Source: Spirometra erinaceieuropaei (Eukaryota; Platyhelminthes; Cestoda; Diphyllobothriidea; Diphyllobothriidae). From it: a stretch of 64,000 nt of DNA. The notes below the pieces were generated by a model that did not search any database, was not told the DNA's origin, and saw only the letters and a list, made by a program, of their open reading frames with translations. The position numbers and the translations under genes were made by a program. The stretch is from contig CACRXP010001159.1 of the NCBI GenBank assembly GCA_902702965.1, positions 76,069 to 140,068 of the forward strand, in the 5' to 3' direction. Below are positions 22,797-33,389 of this stretch, one piece after another. The number at the start of each line of letters is the position of its first letter. The first letter of the stretch is position 1.

Positions 22797-23143
22797 GCGG
22801 TGGTCGAACGTGTAACAGGACCTGTGGATGACTGTCAACAGCCCTAAGGTCGTGGCACATTCCATACAATGGTTGGGCAACGGGCTCGTGGCCCGGTGGG
22901 TTGAGGCGTAGACTTCTAAACCAACAGGTCGCGAGTTCGAGGCTCGGGTGTTCCACACTACGGGCTTGGGTATGGCTGGCTGACGAAGGCTACTAAGCCA
23001 GAAATGGCCATTCCAGTCTCCCTTGTCTTTGTCAGTTACGACATTCTGCCTATATATCATGCGCCGCTGTGCGGTGGTCGAACGTGCAACATGATCTGAG
23101 GATGACTGCCAACAGCCCTAAGGTCGAGACCCATTCCATACAA
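22797..23143. repeat. 73-bp direct repeats flanking a SINE
   Basis: Positions 22,797-22,869 and 23,071-23,143 are direct copies (both start GCGGTGGTCGAACGTG and end CCATTCCATACAA or CATTCCATACAA) with about 9 differences. Both belong to the PLE body: the first continues the upstream PLE and the second continues into downstream PLE. The inserted 201 bp lies exactly between them, so this behaves as a target-site duplication, but a very long one. Confidence 0.75.
22870..23070 (+). mobile_element. tRNA-derived SINE, copy 1
   Basis: The tRNA-like head has an A-box-like TGGCCCGGTGGG at 22,890 and a B-box-like GCGAGTTCGAGGCTC about 45 bp later. The body (TATGGCTGGCTGACGAAGG, AAGCCAGAAATGGCCATT, CTTGTCTTTGTCAG) recurs at 41,310-41,480 (inverted) and 54,645-54,775. 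It is about 200 bp long with no coding capacity, so it would need a LINE's machinery to move. Confidence 0.8.
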
Positions 23144-23939
23144 ACCGGCCACGCCTTTAACTTCTGTGAAGCTGAGATTCTCGAGGGGAACGACAACTGC
23201 GTGAGCCGCGTATTGCTGTAGTCAGGATTCCTTGACCCACGGTCGATTAACAAAAGCGACGAACTCTCATCTTTATAGTCTGTTCTGAGGCTGCGTGGAT
23301 ATAACCTGGTTAGGGCGCTGGCGAGCCCCACTTCTAACGACAGTGGCAATGATCTAAAATGTCGGGTAGTTATCACGCCAATAAAAAACGAAATTTACCG
23401 ACTCGAATGAGGTGGAGTGGATCTAACGCGCGATCATCCCGCTAAATACAATTCCTGATTTATAACGCAGTGGCTGCTAATTATAGTAGCCGTGGGGGTG
23501 CACAACAACCTTGTTCAGTACAACCTGTCATCCTTGCGCATCCATCACCTTTATTTGTGACTGCCTCCGTTGGCGGGTTTAGAGCGTTAATCCGAAAGGT
23601 CAGTATGTTCTACCTCCTTATGTCATTTTGTGACCTTAGAGCCTACCCCTTTGTATGGTCGTGAATGTTCTCAAAAAGTGGACATCGAACCCCTTAGGTT
23701 AGTAAAGAAGTCACCATTTGTGAAGGGGAGTTTGTTAAAAAATTGCGTCTGAAAAAAATGTTTGATGGTGGACCCTAATAATTATCGTTAATCGACTTAC
23801 CATATTCTCAGCGGGGGTACTAGCGAGAAGCTCAGACAGGTAATTCGTCGGTTATTTCGCCGAGGTGGATGAACTCCAGCCCATATATTTGGCTGGGTAA
23901 GGGATTAAGAAGCCCTCCCGTATTACAGGTGGCCTCTCC

Positions 23940-24055
23940 CTAAATTTCAGGTGAGGCGGTGGAATTAGAGATAGTGTCAGGACTATGGCTGGGATAAGTG
24001 GTAGAATTAATGTTAGGGTTAGAGTCATTGTTAATGTCAGAAGGGGCAATAGGCA
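23940..24055 (+). repeat. Degenerate TTAGGG-like tract
   Basis: A run of G/T-rich near-hexamers (TTAGGGTTAG, TTAATG, GGATAAG, GGAATTAG) within duplicated unit 1, with a counterpart at 25,690-25,775. It resembles decayed interstitial telomere repeat or an old minisatellite. Confidence 0.45.
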
Positions 24056-24294
24056 TCCCGTGGGATTTTGCGCGAGACCAATTGTCGTACGGGGTACCCC
24101 ATATTTCCATGTTCGTCTAGATATTCATATAAACTTTCAGACCAAATGATGAACCCCAGGTATATGTCTTAATCACTGAAGAAATTACTAAAGTTCCGTA
24201 CTTTCTAATTAGTAAACTAAATATGAACAAGCGGTAGCCATCCCAGCAAAAACTGAGCGCGTATCCAGATGGAACGTAAAGAAGAGGGAGAAAA

Positions 24295-24329
24295 GAAGAA
24301 GAAGAAGAAGAAGAAGAAGAAGAAGAAGA
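24295..24329. repeat. (GAA)n microsatellite
   Basis: About 12 GAA units in duplicated unit 1. The equivalent place in unit 2 (about 26,030) has only AAGAAGAGGAATAAAAG, so the expansion post-dates the duplication. Confidence 0.9.
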
Positions 24330-25089
24330 TAAAGAGGTGGAGGTTACTTTTCACCAATGTAAAGTTACTCATAGTAAGCTAATTCAGTGGTCGAAATATG
24401 CTGCAAAATGAATTCATTAAAGAAAGCAGTAATCAATAGAATAAAGATGGTCATTTATCCTTATCCAGATTATTTTGCGTACCATTGGGCACGTTCTTCA
24501 ATCATCGGCAGTTAATCTGATTCAAAAACATCTACGGGGTCAGTCTGCATCCACTTCCAACGGGGTTCCCATGACAATAGCCTGAGAGAAAATGCAAATA
24601 GCCGCATTTTAATTGAAACATCTAGTGCATTTTCGACTTTGAAATTCTGAAGCATTTAAAAGTCTAAAATATAGTCTTGGCATATGCAGACAATGCTCTT
24701 CGTCGAATTCACCAATAAATTTGAGGCTATGATGAAATAATCGAGAGTTTTTCTGCCATACTAACTTCTGGACTCACGATAATAGTCATTTCTGCAAGTT
24801 ATTAGTTAACAGTCACCTCAGGACAACATTTTGTTACATATTGGGAAAATCCTAAATGCTTTGAGTCAAATCATACCGTGTTTAAAATACCGGAATGGGG
24901 TTTAGGATTGACAAAATGAGCGTCCGACGGACCCAAACCAAACACTTGTCGACATCTTTGTTCAGCCAGGTAAAGAAACTCTCAACAACATGCATTTAAG
25001 TTCGTGCGCGGCAAAAAGGTCAACGGTATAGAGAAGGATTTCTGGTGGACACCACTTCTTAAGGCACTATCAACGAGCTAAGATGTCTT

Positions 25090-26742
25090 GTAGTTATCAC
25101 GCCAACGATAAACGGAAATGACTGACTCGACTGAGAGGATGTAGGGCTAACGAGCAGTCATCTCACTAAATACAATAACGCGGTGACTTTTAATTATAGT
25201 AGCCATGTGGGCGCACAACAGCCGTGTTCTACACCTACTGTCACCCCTGCGCCTCCATCACCTTTATTTTTCACTGCCTCTGTTGGCGGGTCTAGGGCGT
25301 TAATCCGAAAGGTCAGTGCGTCTTAGCGCGTTGTATCAGTTTGTGACCTGAGCGCCTACTTTTGTGTAAATTAGTAAAGCTAATTATAAAGGCCTTGTAC
25401 TTTTCCAAAAAGTGGACATTGAAACCATTAGGTTAGTGAAAACTATTTGCACCCTGCCAAGGAGCGCTGGATAAAAAATTGCGATGAAAACAAATTCCTG
25501 ATAGTGGACATTAGTGAATATGTCATGACGTGGTTTGACTACCAATATTCTCAGCGAGAGTACTAGCGAGAAACTTAGACACATATTGCATCGGTCATTT
25601 CGCCGAATTTGATGAACTTCAACCTGTGAATTTGGTTTGGTACGGGATTACGAAGCCTTCCTGTATTGCAGGCGGCCTTATCCTAGATTTTAGGTGAGGG
25701 GATGGGATTAGGATAAGTGGGATTAGGGGTGATGGTAGTATTATGGTTGAGGTTAGTGGTAATGTCAGCAGGCAGGAATAGGCGCCCCGTGGAATCTAGC
25801 GCGAAGTCAACTGTCGTCCGGGGATTTCAATATTTCCATATTTGTCCAGATATTCATATATACCTTAAGAGCGAACCTAAGAAGAGTTGTCCTACAGAAT
25901 AAACCCCAAGTACGTGCCTTAATTGCTGAAGAAACTACTAAAGCTCCGTATCGTCTAATTAGTAAACTAAATATGGTAAAACAGTTGCCGATCCAGTCAG
26001 AAACCGAAGGGACATCCAAATGGAATGTAAAGAAGAGGAATAAAAGTAGAAGGTGAAGGTTATTTTTTACCAGTCTAAAGTTATGCATAATGTGTAAATT
26101 AAATCGTCGAAATATGCTGCAAAAGGAATTTATTGAAAAAGGCAGTGACCAACTGGGTAAAAATAGTCATTTCTTCATAGCCGGATTATTTTACATACTA
26201 TCGTGGGTTAGCCACGCATCCATGCATCTTCTTCCATTGGTGGTGATCATCATAATTGAGAAACGTCTATGGAATCAGTCTACATCCATTTTTAACGGAT
26301 TTTTCACGACAATAACTTTGGAGAACATGCAAGTAACTATGTTTTATTTAAGAAATCTAGGGCACGTTTGATTTTGAAATTCTGGAGTATTTTAGGCCCT
26401 TAAGCACAGTCCTAGCATTAGCAGATAGTTTTTCCTCGAATTCACCGATAATTTTGAGGCTTTAACGCAATAATTGAATATGTTCCCGCCTTACTATCGT
26501 CTGACCCCCTGATAACAGTTATTCCTGCAAGTTGTTGGCTAACATGCAGCTCAGTAACGAAACAGATACATTTTGGGAAAAATTCTAATGGCTTTTTGTC
26601 AACTCATACTGTGTTTAAAATACTGGAATGGAGCTTAGGATCGAGCGTAAGATGAACCAAAACCAAACACGCGCCGACATCTTTGTTCTTCTGGGAAAAA
26701 CTCCCAGCACCATGTATGTAAGTTCGTGCACGGGAAAAAAAC
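25090..26742 (+). repeat. Tandem-duplicated unit 2
   Basis: Second copy of the unit at 23,366-25,018, offset by about 1,724 bp, with 71 bp of other sequence between the units. It starts in PLE 3' sequence and keeps the ribozyme remnant at 25,302-25,316. Open frames inside (25,717-25,902; 26,628-26,888) are not conserved in unit 1, which argues against coding function. Confidence 0.75.
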
Positions 26743-26749
26743 CGTCAAT

Positions 26750-28095
26750 TTTAGCCGGAGTTTACCCAGGAATCAGCAGAAATAAAGTGGCACACATTTG
26801 CGAAATGTCCCACTACAGAAATTTCAGAGACAATCTCTCTTCGTCTGACGAAGAGATTTCACCATCCTGGTGGTGTGATTTTCAATAAAGGTCAGCATAA
26901 CAGCACGGCCCTTGTGGTCATATGCGAGAAAGCAGTTGCCGAGAACTCTTTGCATAGGCCACAGTCTTTAAGGACTGCCTTATTTGAACAACTTTGATCA
27001 GTCTGAAGCCGAAAATTCATTGTTTTGCGGCGAATGACAAAAGGTAGCAAAAACAGTTAACTGATACCTTCGTACCCGACTCACGACAGTGTTTATGGGA
27101 ACAAAACAGCGATATTGCGAAAAATATCCCGCTGATATAGAAGAAATATTGCGTTTATAACAATGTCTGTCAGTGTCTTTTCACAAACAACTTTCCGTAG
27201 ACGCGGTCCCCATGCGATTTACATTCTCACGATTTCTTCTTTGTATCGATAAATTTAAAATCTATTCAGGCCCACAGAGCAGAAAATCCATGATAAAAGC
27301 ACCTACTTTACTTAGAAAGCATATTCCATTTTTATTTAATATTAATTTGCCATATTTCATCAAGGAACCGGCACGTCCTAATTATTCCGGTAACCGCGAA
27401 TACATCGAACCCCAAGATGAATGGAAATGATTTAGTTTCACAAGTTTCATCGCACTCTACATTGCTGCTTTCACTTTTACCATCCTACTTCAATCAGGTA
27501 CTTTTGGTTTCCAACTTCCCAACTTTCATGGAATATACCCTGCTTTTTAACTTTTCAATTTTAATTTCAATCTACAGAGCAGTTGTGGCTCCATTCGATG
27601 CGTTCATGCCTCGGTTATGTGTCTGCGGTCGCAGAGTTTTTACCTTTGGCTTTTGTGCATAAAATCCTATAACATTTCTCAGATATGCAAGGATTTTTCT
27701 GAAATTCGAGATGATCCAGTTGTTTCATTGAAAACTGCAATCAGTTTTAGTATTACGACAGCAGAAGACACCACTCCTTTTAGATTGGACCAGGCACTTA
27801 CTAAGGGTTTAATGAAGGATTAAACTGGTTTCCAAAAATCGTGTAAATTATGCGTTGTCCGCGGCGTAGGAATAGAACATTTCGCAGGACTTGTCTGGAG
27901 GCATAACAGGAACTTCTCAATTTTTGTAAAAACCAACTGGGTACTTTTAAAAAGTGACATATAAAGGATCAAAACTGACAGAAACAGTTTTCACACTTCC
28001 CGAATCTGAATATGAACAGAAGTTAAAAGTCGTGGTAAAAATTGCACTATCCCAATTTCGTGATTTTTGTGCTGGTATAGTCGTCATAGATAGTT
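26750..28095. other. No recognisable gene
   Basis: Consecutive open frames at 27,173-27,430, 27,417-27,662 and 27,617-27,823 on + are protein-like in part but lack any domain I recognise and show no clean splice sites. They could be fragments of a decayed element. Confidence 0.4.
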
Positions 28096-28817
28096 CAGAA
28101 TACAGTAGGCGTTCTAATTCATAAAATGTCAACCGATATTCTGAAATGCGTTTTCGTTTGGAATGATTACTTAAGAAGCGCTGTAAAACTAATCATCACG
28201 TAGGATGATTCTATAATAACCCTGTTACTTCAGGATGTCCCCTTTCGAACGATCTTCTTTTCGGCTGCTTGCAAAATTGTTTACTTAAGTAGCATTAATT
28301 TTTCTGATTGATTTTCGAAGGCCTTAAAAAATACAATCGCATTTCATGGAAAACATGCAATAGATATTCATCCTTTTACTCATTTGGTAGAAAGTTACGT
28401 CTCCTTTCCATTTTTTACTAAGAGAAACAATGTTATTGATTTTTCAATAACATTTCAATTTCCGAACAATTTTGAATCCGACCTGCCGTTACACTTGCAT
28501 TAGGGTTTCCAAATTACAAGTCATATATCTTCCGCGTACAGAAAACCATACATTTCTCCACGGTATAAATACGAAACTATATGGCGCTCATAAAATTAGC
28601 AGTGGAATGGAGCCATATTGTAAACTCTAAAATCCGCATTTGCAAATGCGGAGACGCGATGTTTTATGAACGTTCACTACGCGGTATCAAAAAATGTCAT
28701 TAGAAAAACTTTTTAAAACAGAATTATACAAACAATCAAACAATATCAAACAATCAGCAGGAAACGGGAATTCCGACGAAGACACACAAGGAACTATTAC
28801 TTAGATGCGCATTAAAT

Positions 28818-29102
28818 GTGCAGTTCCTGTTTGAGAAAAAAAATTATAGACAAATAGACGGCGTTGCTATGGGCTCACACCTTGAGCCTCTCCTTGCCGA
28901 TGTCCTCATGGGCGAACTGGAGAGATTCCAACTAAGCGATCATATCGAAAAACGTAAACATTACGGCCGCTATGTTGATGATATCTTTGCAATTGCCACA
29001 GCAGATACCGACGTAGATGCCCTCTTGTACGTTGTAAATCAGGCACATACCTCTATCAAATTCACGTTGAAGATCAAAACGGCCGTTTCTCTCCCTTTCT
29101 GA
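28818..29102 (+). pseudogene. PLE-B reverse transcriptase C-terminal part
   Basis: A 94-codon open stretch with RQIDGVAMGSHLEPLLADV (RT block 4; the usual MGSPLGP is MGSHLEP) and YGRYVDDIFAIA (the YVDD catalytic box). It then ends in a stop with continued similarity (DVLL) in frame. The first catalytic Asp block is missing because the element is truncated. A stop and a poorly conserved stretch separate it from the GIY-YIG frame at 29,278. Confidence 0.85.
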
Positions 29103-29277
29103 GATGTTCTTCTAAGCATGAGATCTGACGGGAGTGTTCGAAGAAGCGTTCACCGGAAAAAAAACCTGGTCTGGACAATACACAAACTTTGCTAATTTCA
29201 TACTCCTACAACAAAAACGAAATCTAGTCCGATGCTTGACACAAAGAGCTAGATAAATTTACTCAACGGATAGTATT

Positions 29278-29907
29278 ATGGAGGAACCTAGAAAAATCCA
29301 GGACTTCCTTCGTCAAAACGGGTACCCGGACAAGAATATGGCCGAACGACCGGTAAAACCCGCCACACCGACGGCCGAAAAGGAAACTCTGTTCCTTGAA
29401 GTCCCTTTTCAATGGAACGCTGCCAGTGAACTCCTAAGGAGACGCCTTGATCAAGCTGTTTCGCGAACTGTCCCAACGGCAAGGGTTCAAGTATCCTTTT
29501 CTACTAACCCTATTTTGTGCGCAGAAGGTAAGGATAAGTTGCCACCCCAAACCACTTCAATGTGCTTCTACTCCTTCACTTGCTCCTGTGGAGCAGGTTA
29601 TATTGGTCGCACGGGTCGGCGCTTATCCAAGAGAATACGGGAACACCTCCCGGCATCGCTGGGAAAAGGCGAAACTAGGAGCATAATCAGTGCTATTCTC
29701 GCGCGCGTTGTCGATTCAGGACATCACGTAGACCCCAATGAAGCGTTTTGTGTGATCAATAAGGTCCCATCGAGCTATTATAAACCACTGGGACAGGGCC
29801 TGTTAGCAACAGCAGAGGTGGCCGCCATCAGGTTGCGAAAGCTAATTTTGTGCGCACAGAAGAACCACGTTCGGGCACCGCACATACAGTGGTCGAAGGT
29901 CGACTAA
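29278..29907 (+). CDS. PLE-B C-terminal region with GIY-YIG endonuclease
   Basis: About 209 codons open. The first ~95 residues link RT to nuclease (LFLEVPFQWNAASELLRRRL). Residues about 95-185 are the GIY-YIG domain: MCFYSFTCSC, then GAGYIGRTGRRLSKRIREHL (YIGRTGRR with the catalytic Arg), then an insert and SGHHVDPNEAF, and a C-terminal helix LATAEVAAIRLRKL. The intact frame next to a broken RT points to a fairly young but dead insertion. I chose the frame by the domain, not by a start codon: the true protein start lies far upstream and is lost. Confidence 0.85.
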   Translation: MEEPRKIQDFLRQNGYPDKNMAERPVKPATPTAEKETLFLEVPFQWNAASELLRRRLDQAVSRTVPTARVQVSFSTNPILCAEGKDKLPPQTTSMCFYSFTCSCGAGYIGRTGRRLSKRIREHLPASLGKGETRSIISAILARVVDSGHHVDPNEAFCVINKVPSSYYKPLGQGLLATAEVAAIRLRKLILCAQKNHVRAPHIQWSKVD

Positions 29908-30489
29908 CCCTGCACTCTCCGCGCCCTTCCGCTCTCACCCCGTCCCTGACACTGACTGCTATTACCCCCCTCCCCTCCCCCACATTACCACACTCAGCCT
30001 GTGTTTTAAAGCGAACTTTAATCGATTTATCTTTGCACTGACGTGTTTTTACTTCTACCTTTTCCCATATAATTGTATTTTCCCGATGAAAATTTATCCA
30101 AAGCTAAGTATGCTCGCCACCTCGTCTTCTGATTACAGAATAATACCCTTTCTTCGAGTATAAAATCGGAAGAAGACGTAATTTTCTACCTAATAGGTAG
30201 AATACTGAATAATTTTATTCATGCTTTCCATGAAAAGGAATTGCATTTGTAAGGGCATCGAAAATCAAAGAGAAAAGTTCATGCTACCTCAGTAAAAAAT
30301 TTTACAGAGTGCGGCTTTTTCAGGCAACGGAAAAGACGTTTTTCGAAGGCTGGAATCCCGAGGCAACTGAATTTTTATGCAATTATGCTGCAGATGATTA
30401 ATTTTACAACGCTACTTAAGTAAATTTTCGAAACGAAAACGCATTTCAGAATTTAGACTAACATTTCATGATTCGGCTCATCTACTGTA

Positions 30490-31165
30490 TTTCGATTCAC
30501 AGATTTTTATTTCATGACGCACTAAAAAAATATTTCGCCGCATTCCGTGTCCATCAGTAGTATACAAAAGCTATCGAAAACTGTCCTATTCGCAAACCTA
30601 TGTTAGAATGTTCTTTAATATTTTCTGCAAGTTTTTGCCTATTAATTGAACAAAGAAACCTCTCGAGTGCCCCAAAATCTGCCTGTCTTAAATAAGATAT
30701 CTGTTTTATAGCCCATTGCAACGATTTGTTCATAGGGGCGATTGTCCGTCTGGAACCAAATTTTCGAATGCAGAGACGATAACAACGTGGGAATTTCGCG
30801 CAACCAAGCAGACTGAAATGCAATAGTCAAATACTTGTTTTGTTAAATCTATACGTGTTTGATCAGATGGGAAACAGGATGTGCTAACGGGATCTGAGCA
30901 TTGATTATTGTCCGCCAGCATATGTTGCAAAATGACTGCAGTAGGAATTTTTTGCGTAAGACGTGAAGAGTCCTCAATTAGGACACACAGTTTACTAACA
31001 GCACGAACAGATCTTAGTTGGGTTTGTTTTACTTGGATCTGTTATACCAGTTTAGTTATTTGTAAGCGGATTTTACACTGAATTTCAGGACGTACATATT
31101 CCCGCATCCGAAATCCGCCCGTAGCACCAACCCTAACCTTGATCTTAAACCTAGGCGCCTGTAAC
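30490..31165. other. No recognisable gene
   Basis: Overlapping minus-strand frames at 30,554-30,930 have no recognisable domain. A short CCCTAA-like stretch (ACCCTAACCTT) occurs near 31,130. Nothing else was seen. Confidence 0.45.
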
Positions 31166-31171
31166 GCATGG

Positions 31172-31275
31172 GGATATAGAAGACGAAGATGCGATCACTG
31201 GAACAAAAGGTTTATTGGTCTGACGTTTCGGATCCTCCCCTGGACCCATCGTCAGAGACATTTGCATATAGGGGA
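31172..31275 (-). mobile_element. PLE lineage-A terminal repeat (solo) with hammerhead
   Basis: Contains the GATGCGATCACTGG, TTTATT and ribozyme blocks in the order of the terminal repeat at 16,641-16,727, with no PLE coding sequence on either side. A solo terminal repeat could arise by recombination or extreme 5' truncation. Confidence 0.75.
31217..31260 (-). ncRNA. Hammerhead ribozyme, core intact
   Basis: On the - strand: TGTCT, CTGACGA (fits CUGANGA), T, GGGTCC, 6-nt loop, GGATCC, GAAA, CGTC, AGACC. Stem II is 6 bp with one G-T pair. Stem I is 4 Watson-Crick pairs (TGTCT with AGAC). Stem II differs from the 16.7-kb copy at several places yet still pairs, mostly by changes on both arms. 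Confidence 0.8.
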
Positions 31276-32388
31276 CCTATTCCCATACCCGGCAATTTCA
31301 TAAATTAATACAAGAACTTGGAGTAACCTCTCTGAAACAAACCTTCTCAGATTCGGTCTGAGATTTCATAGGAAGATTTGAGGTACGACGGTGGTAAATA
31401 TAACGGTGTTTATGTACTACTGAATACGCGGAAGTACAATGCGAATAATATACGGTTATTCCGCTTAGGTTGACTGACCTCATCCCCAGCATACCTATCT
31501 ACTCTCGAACAGAATCTGCAAGGTCTTGTACCGAAGAAATTACTCCGTGTTCGCACATTAATTTCCGGAAAAAATTTTATATTCCACAAAGAACACGCAT
31601 CACCCTTTCATCTGAGGCAGTTACGACTGCCTCCACAGTTTCAGACACCAACGAATTATTTCTTCCAGGAAAAATACAACTCTCCGTAGTTTTCGGAGTT
31701 TGCGATCGCTTCAAAATACATATACGGAAGAGACGAATGTGAGCAAATTACCCCTACTGCATGAACTTTCATGGAAGATTTACAGCGTTTATGGTTCGCC
31801 AGGGGTGCGAAGACTAGTTGTCTGGAAGGTCTTTGAATTTTGACTCTCCGCATACAATTATTTGCGTGTCAGAAAATATCAGTTTTATGAAAGCAATCTT
31901 TCAGCCCAACCATTGTCTCTGAACCTCTCCCCCCCCTTCAAACTCCCATGATCAACAGATCCCCCCTGTTCCCCGCTCTACTTGCAGGACAGTCTTTTAT
32001 CCCCGTAGACAAACTACTATTCATTGTTAAGAGATCAGATGCCGGAGGGGGAGAGAGACAGGCAGATAGAGGGATTATTTTTGTTCTAAAACCTCCAGGC
32101 CAGCGACACGTTGCCAAAGTGTCACCTCCGATGCCGTGTCAGAAATGAAAGCATTTGCTGAACACGCTGCCAAACAGTATCTCCAGTCACGATGCAAATT
32201 TTAGAAGGTATGGACGGAGAGAATAATAAATCTTAGAAGGATAGTTGTATGCTATGCCATACAGTGAGTCCCTGTATGCTATTTCGTTAGCATTTGAGTC
32301 GGTAGCGACGACAATGACTACTCAGAAGTTTTGGTACGGTTCACAGATGGCATAAGTCATCCAGCAGTTAAAGCTCGGCATACTGAGA
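31276..32388. other. No established gene; one weak exon candidate
   Basis: An open stretch at 31,469-31,742 (+) follows an acceptor-like site (CCGCTTAG) and reads as a Ser/Thr-rich polypeptide (for example SSEAVTTASTVSDTNELFL). No donor, homology or neighbouring exon supports it. The rest shows no recognisable feature. Confidence 0.3.
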
Positions 32389-32390
32389 AA

Positions 32391-33389
32391 TACAGTCGGT
32401 GGTCTAACTCATGAAATGTCCACCCAAATTCTGAAATGAGTTTTCGGCTCGAAGAGATCAACTAAGTAGAGTTGGAGAACCAATCATCCAGCAGCATAAT
32501 TCTATAATAATTTAGTTACCCAGGATGCCGGCTTTCGAACGAACGTCTCTCCGGCAGAATGCATAAGTTATACTCTGTAAAAAATGACTACGTAAATAGC
32601 ATACATTTTTCTCATTGATTTTCGATTCCCTTAAAGATTCAATTATATATCATGGAAAACATGCATAACAAGATTCATTCTTTTACTCATTTGGTAGACA
32701 ATTACGTCTTATTCCAATTGTATACTCAATAGAAGAGTATCATTCAGTTTCAAAAAAAGTTTCCAATTGTGAGATTTTCTAATACCGCGAAATGACCGTT
32801 CATAAAATGTCATGTCTCTACGTTCACCAACGTGGCTCGTAAGGTCAAAAACAAGTCTCAAATTTACTCCTGAATTTTATGAACCCCATATGGTCTCCTC
32901 TTAATACCTTAGAGAGACGTATGGCTTTCCGTACGTTAAAAATACATGTTTTGTAGTTTGGAAACCCTGAATTCGAGTGTAACGGCAGGTCGGGTTCAAA
33001 ACTATTCGGGAATTGGAAAATTTTTCGAAAACCGAATTATATCCTTCTTTTGAGTACAAAATTGGAAAAAGACGTTATTTTCTACCAAATGAGTAAAAGA
33101 ATGAATCTTGTTATGCATGTTTTCCATGAAATATAATTGAATCTTTAAGGGAATCGAAAATCAATGAAAAAAATGTATGCTATTAACGTAGTCATTTTTT
33201 ACAGAGTATAGCTTTTGCATGCTGCTGGAAAGATGTTCGTTCGAAAGCCGGCATCCTAGGATAACTGACATATTATAGAATTACGCTGCTTGCTGATTAG
33301 TTCTCCAAATCTACTTAATTAGTCTTTTCGAGACGAAAACGCATTTCCGAATTTCGGTTGACATTTCATGTGTTAGCCCACCTACTGTA
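32391..33389. mobile_element. Palindromic element, family A, copy 4 (full length)
   Basis: A 999-bp fold-back. The left arm begins TACAGTCGGTGGTCTAACTC and the right arm ends GCCCACCTACTGTA, with arms of roughly 480 bp similar by eye across most of their length (GTTGGAGAACCAATCATC against the complement near 33,290). It contains no open frame of note. Confidence 0.88.

Larger units (their letters stand above)
22690..23610 (+). mobile_element. PLE lineage-A copy 3, interrupted by a SINE
   Basis: DNA at 22,705-22,800 matches the 16,845-16,930 part of the intact copy (GAAACGTCTGGA, GAAACTGG, ATTACTCCG). After the SINE the frame resumes at 23,071 with RTRWSNVQHD and HAFNFCEAEI, GNDNCVSR and DPRSINK. 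The 3' end reaches a decayed hammerhead: ATCCGAAAGGTCAG at 23,590-23,603, where the intact element has ATCCGAAACGTCAG. Stops interrupt the frame. The last ~245 bp are also the start of the tandem-duplicated unit. Confidence 0.75.
23366..25018 (+). repeat. Tandem-duplicated unit 1
   Basis: Aligns along its length with 25,090-26,742. Both begin GTAGTTATCACGCCAA (PLE 3' region), carry the same decayed ribozyme remnant (ATCCGAAAGGTCAG), a GGTTAG-rich block (23,940-24,050), TAATTAGTAAACTAAATATG, CATCTTTGTT and AAGTTCGTGC near the end. No gene is recognised. The divergence is substantial, so the duplication is old. Confidence 0.75.
28729..30134 (+). mobile_element. PLE of a second lineage (B), 5'-truncated insertion
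   Basis: Lies between ACAGAATTATA (28,718-28,728) and ACAGAATAATA (30,135-30,145), a near-perfect 11-bp target-site duplication inside the palindromic element. It holds the C-terminal part of an RT, a GIY-YIG frame and a 3' tail similar to 120-215. The 5' part is missing, as is common for PLE insertions. Confidence 0.85.
28101..30489. mobile_element. Palindromic element, family A, copy 3, split by a PLE
   Basis: The left arm (28,101-28,728) begins TACAGTAGGCGTTCTAATTC and the right arm (30,135-30,489) ends ATCTACTGTA, its complement. Removing the 1,406-bp insertion plus one 11-bp repeat leaves about 972 bp, the size of the intact copies at 32.4 and 35.5 kb. Confidence 0.85.
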
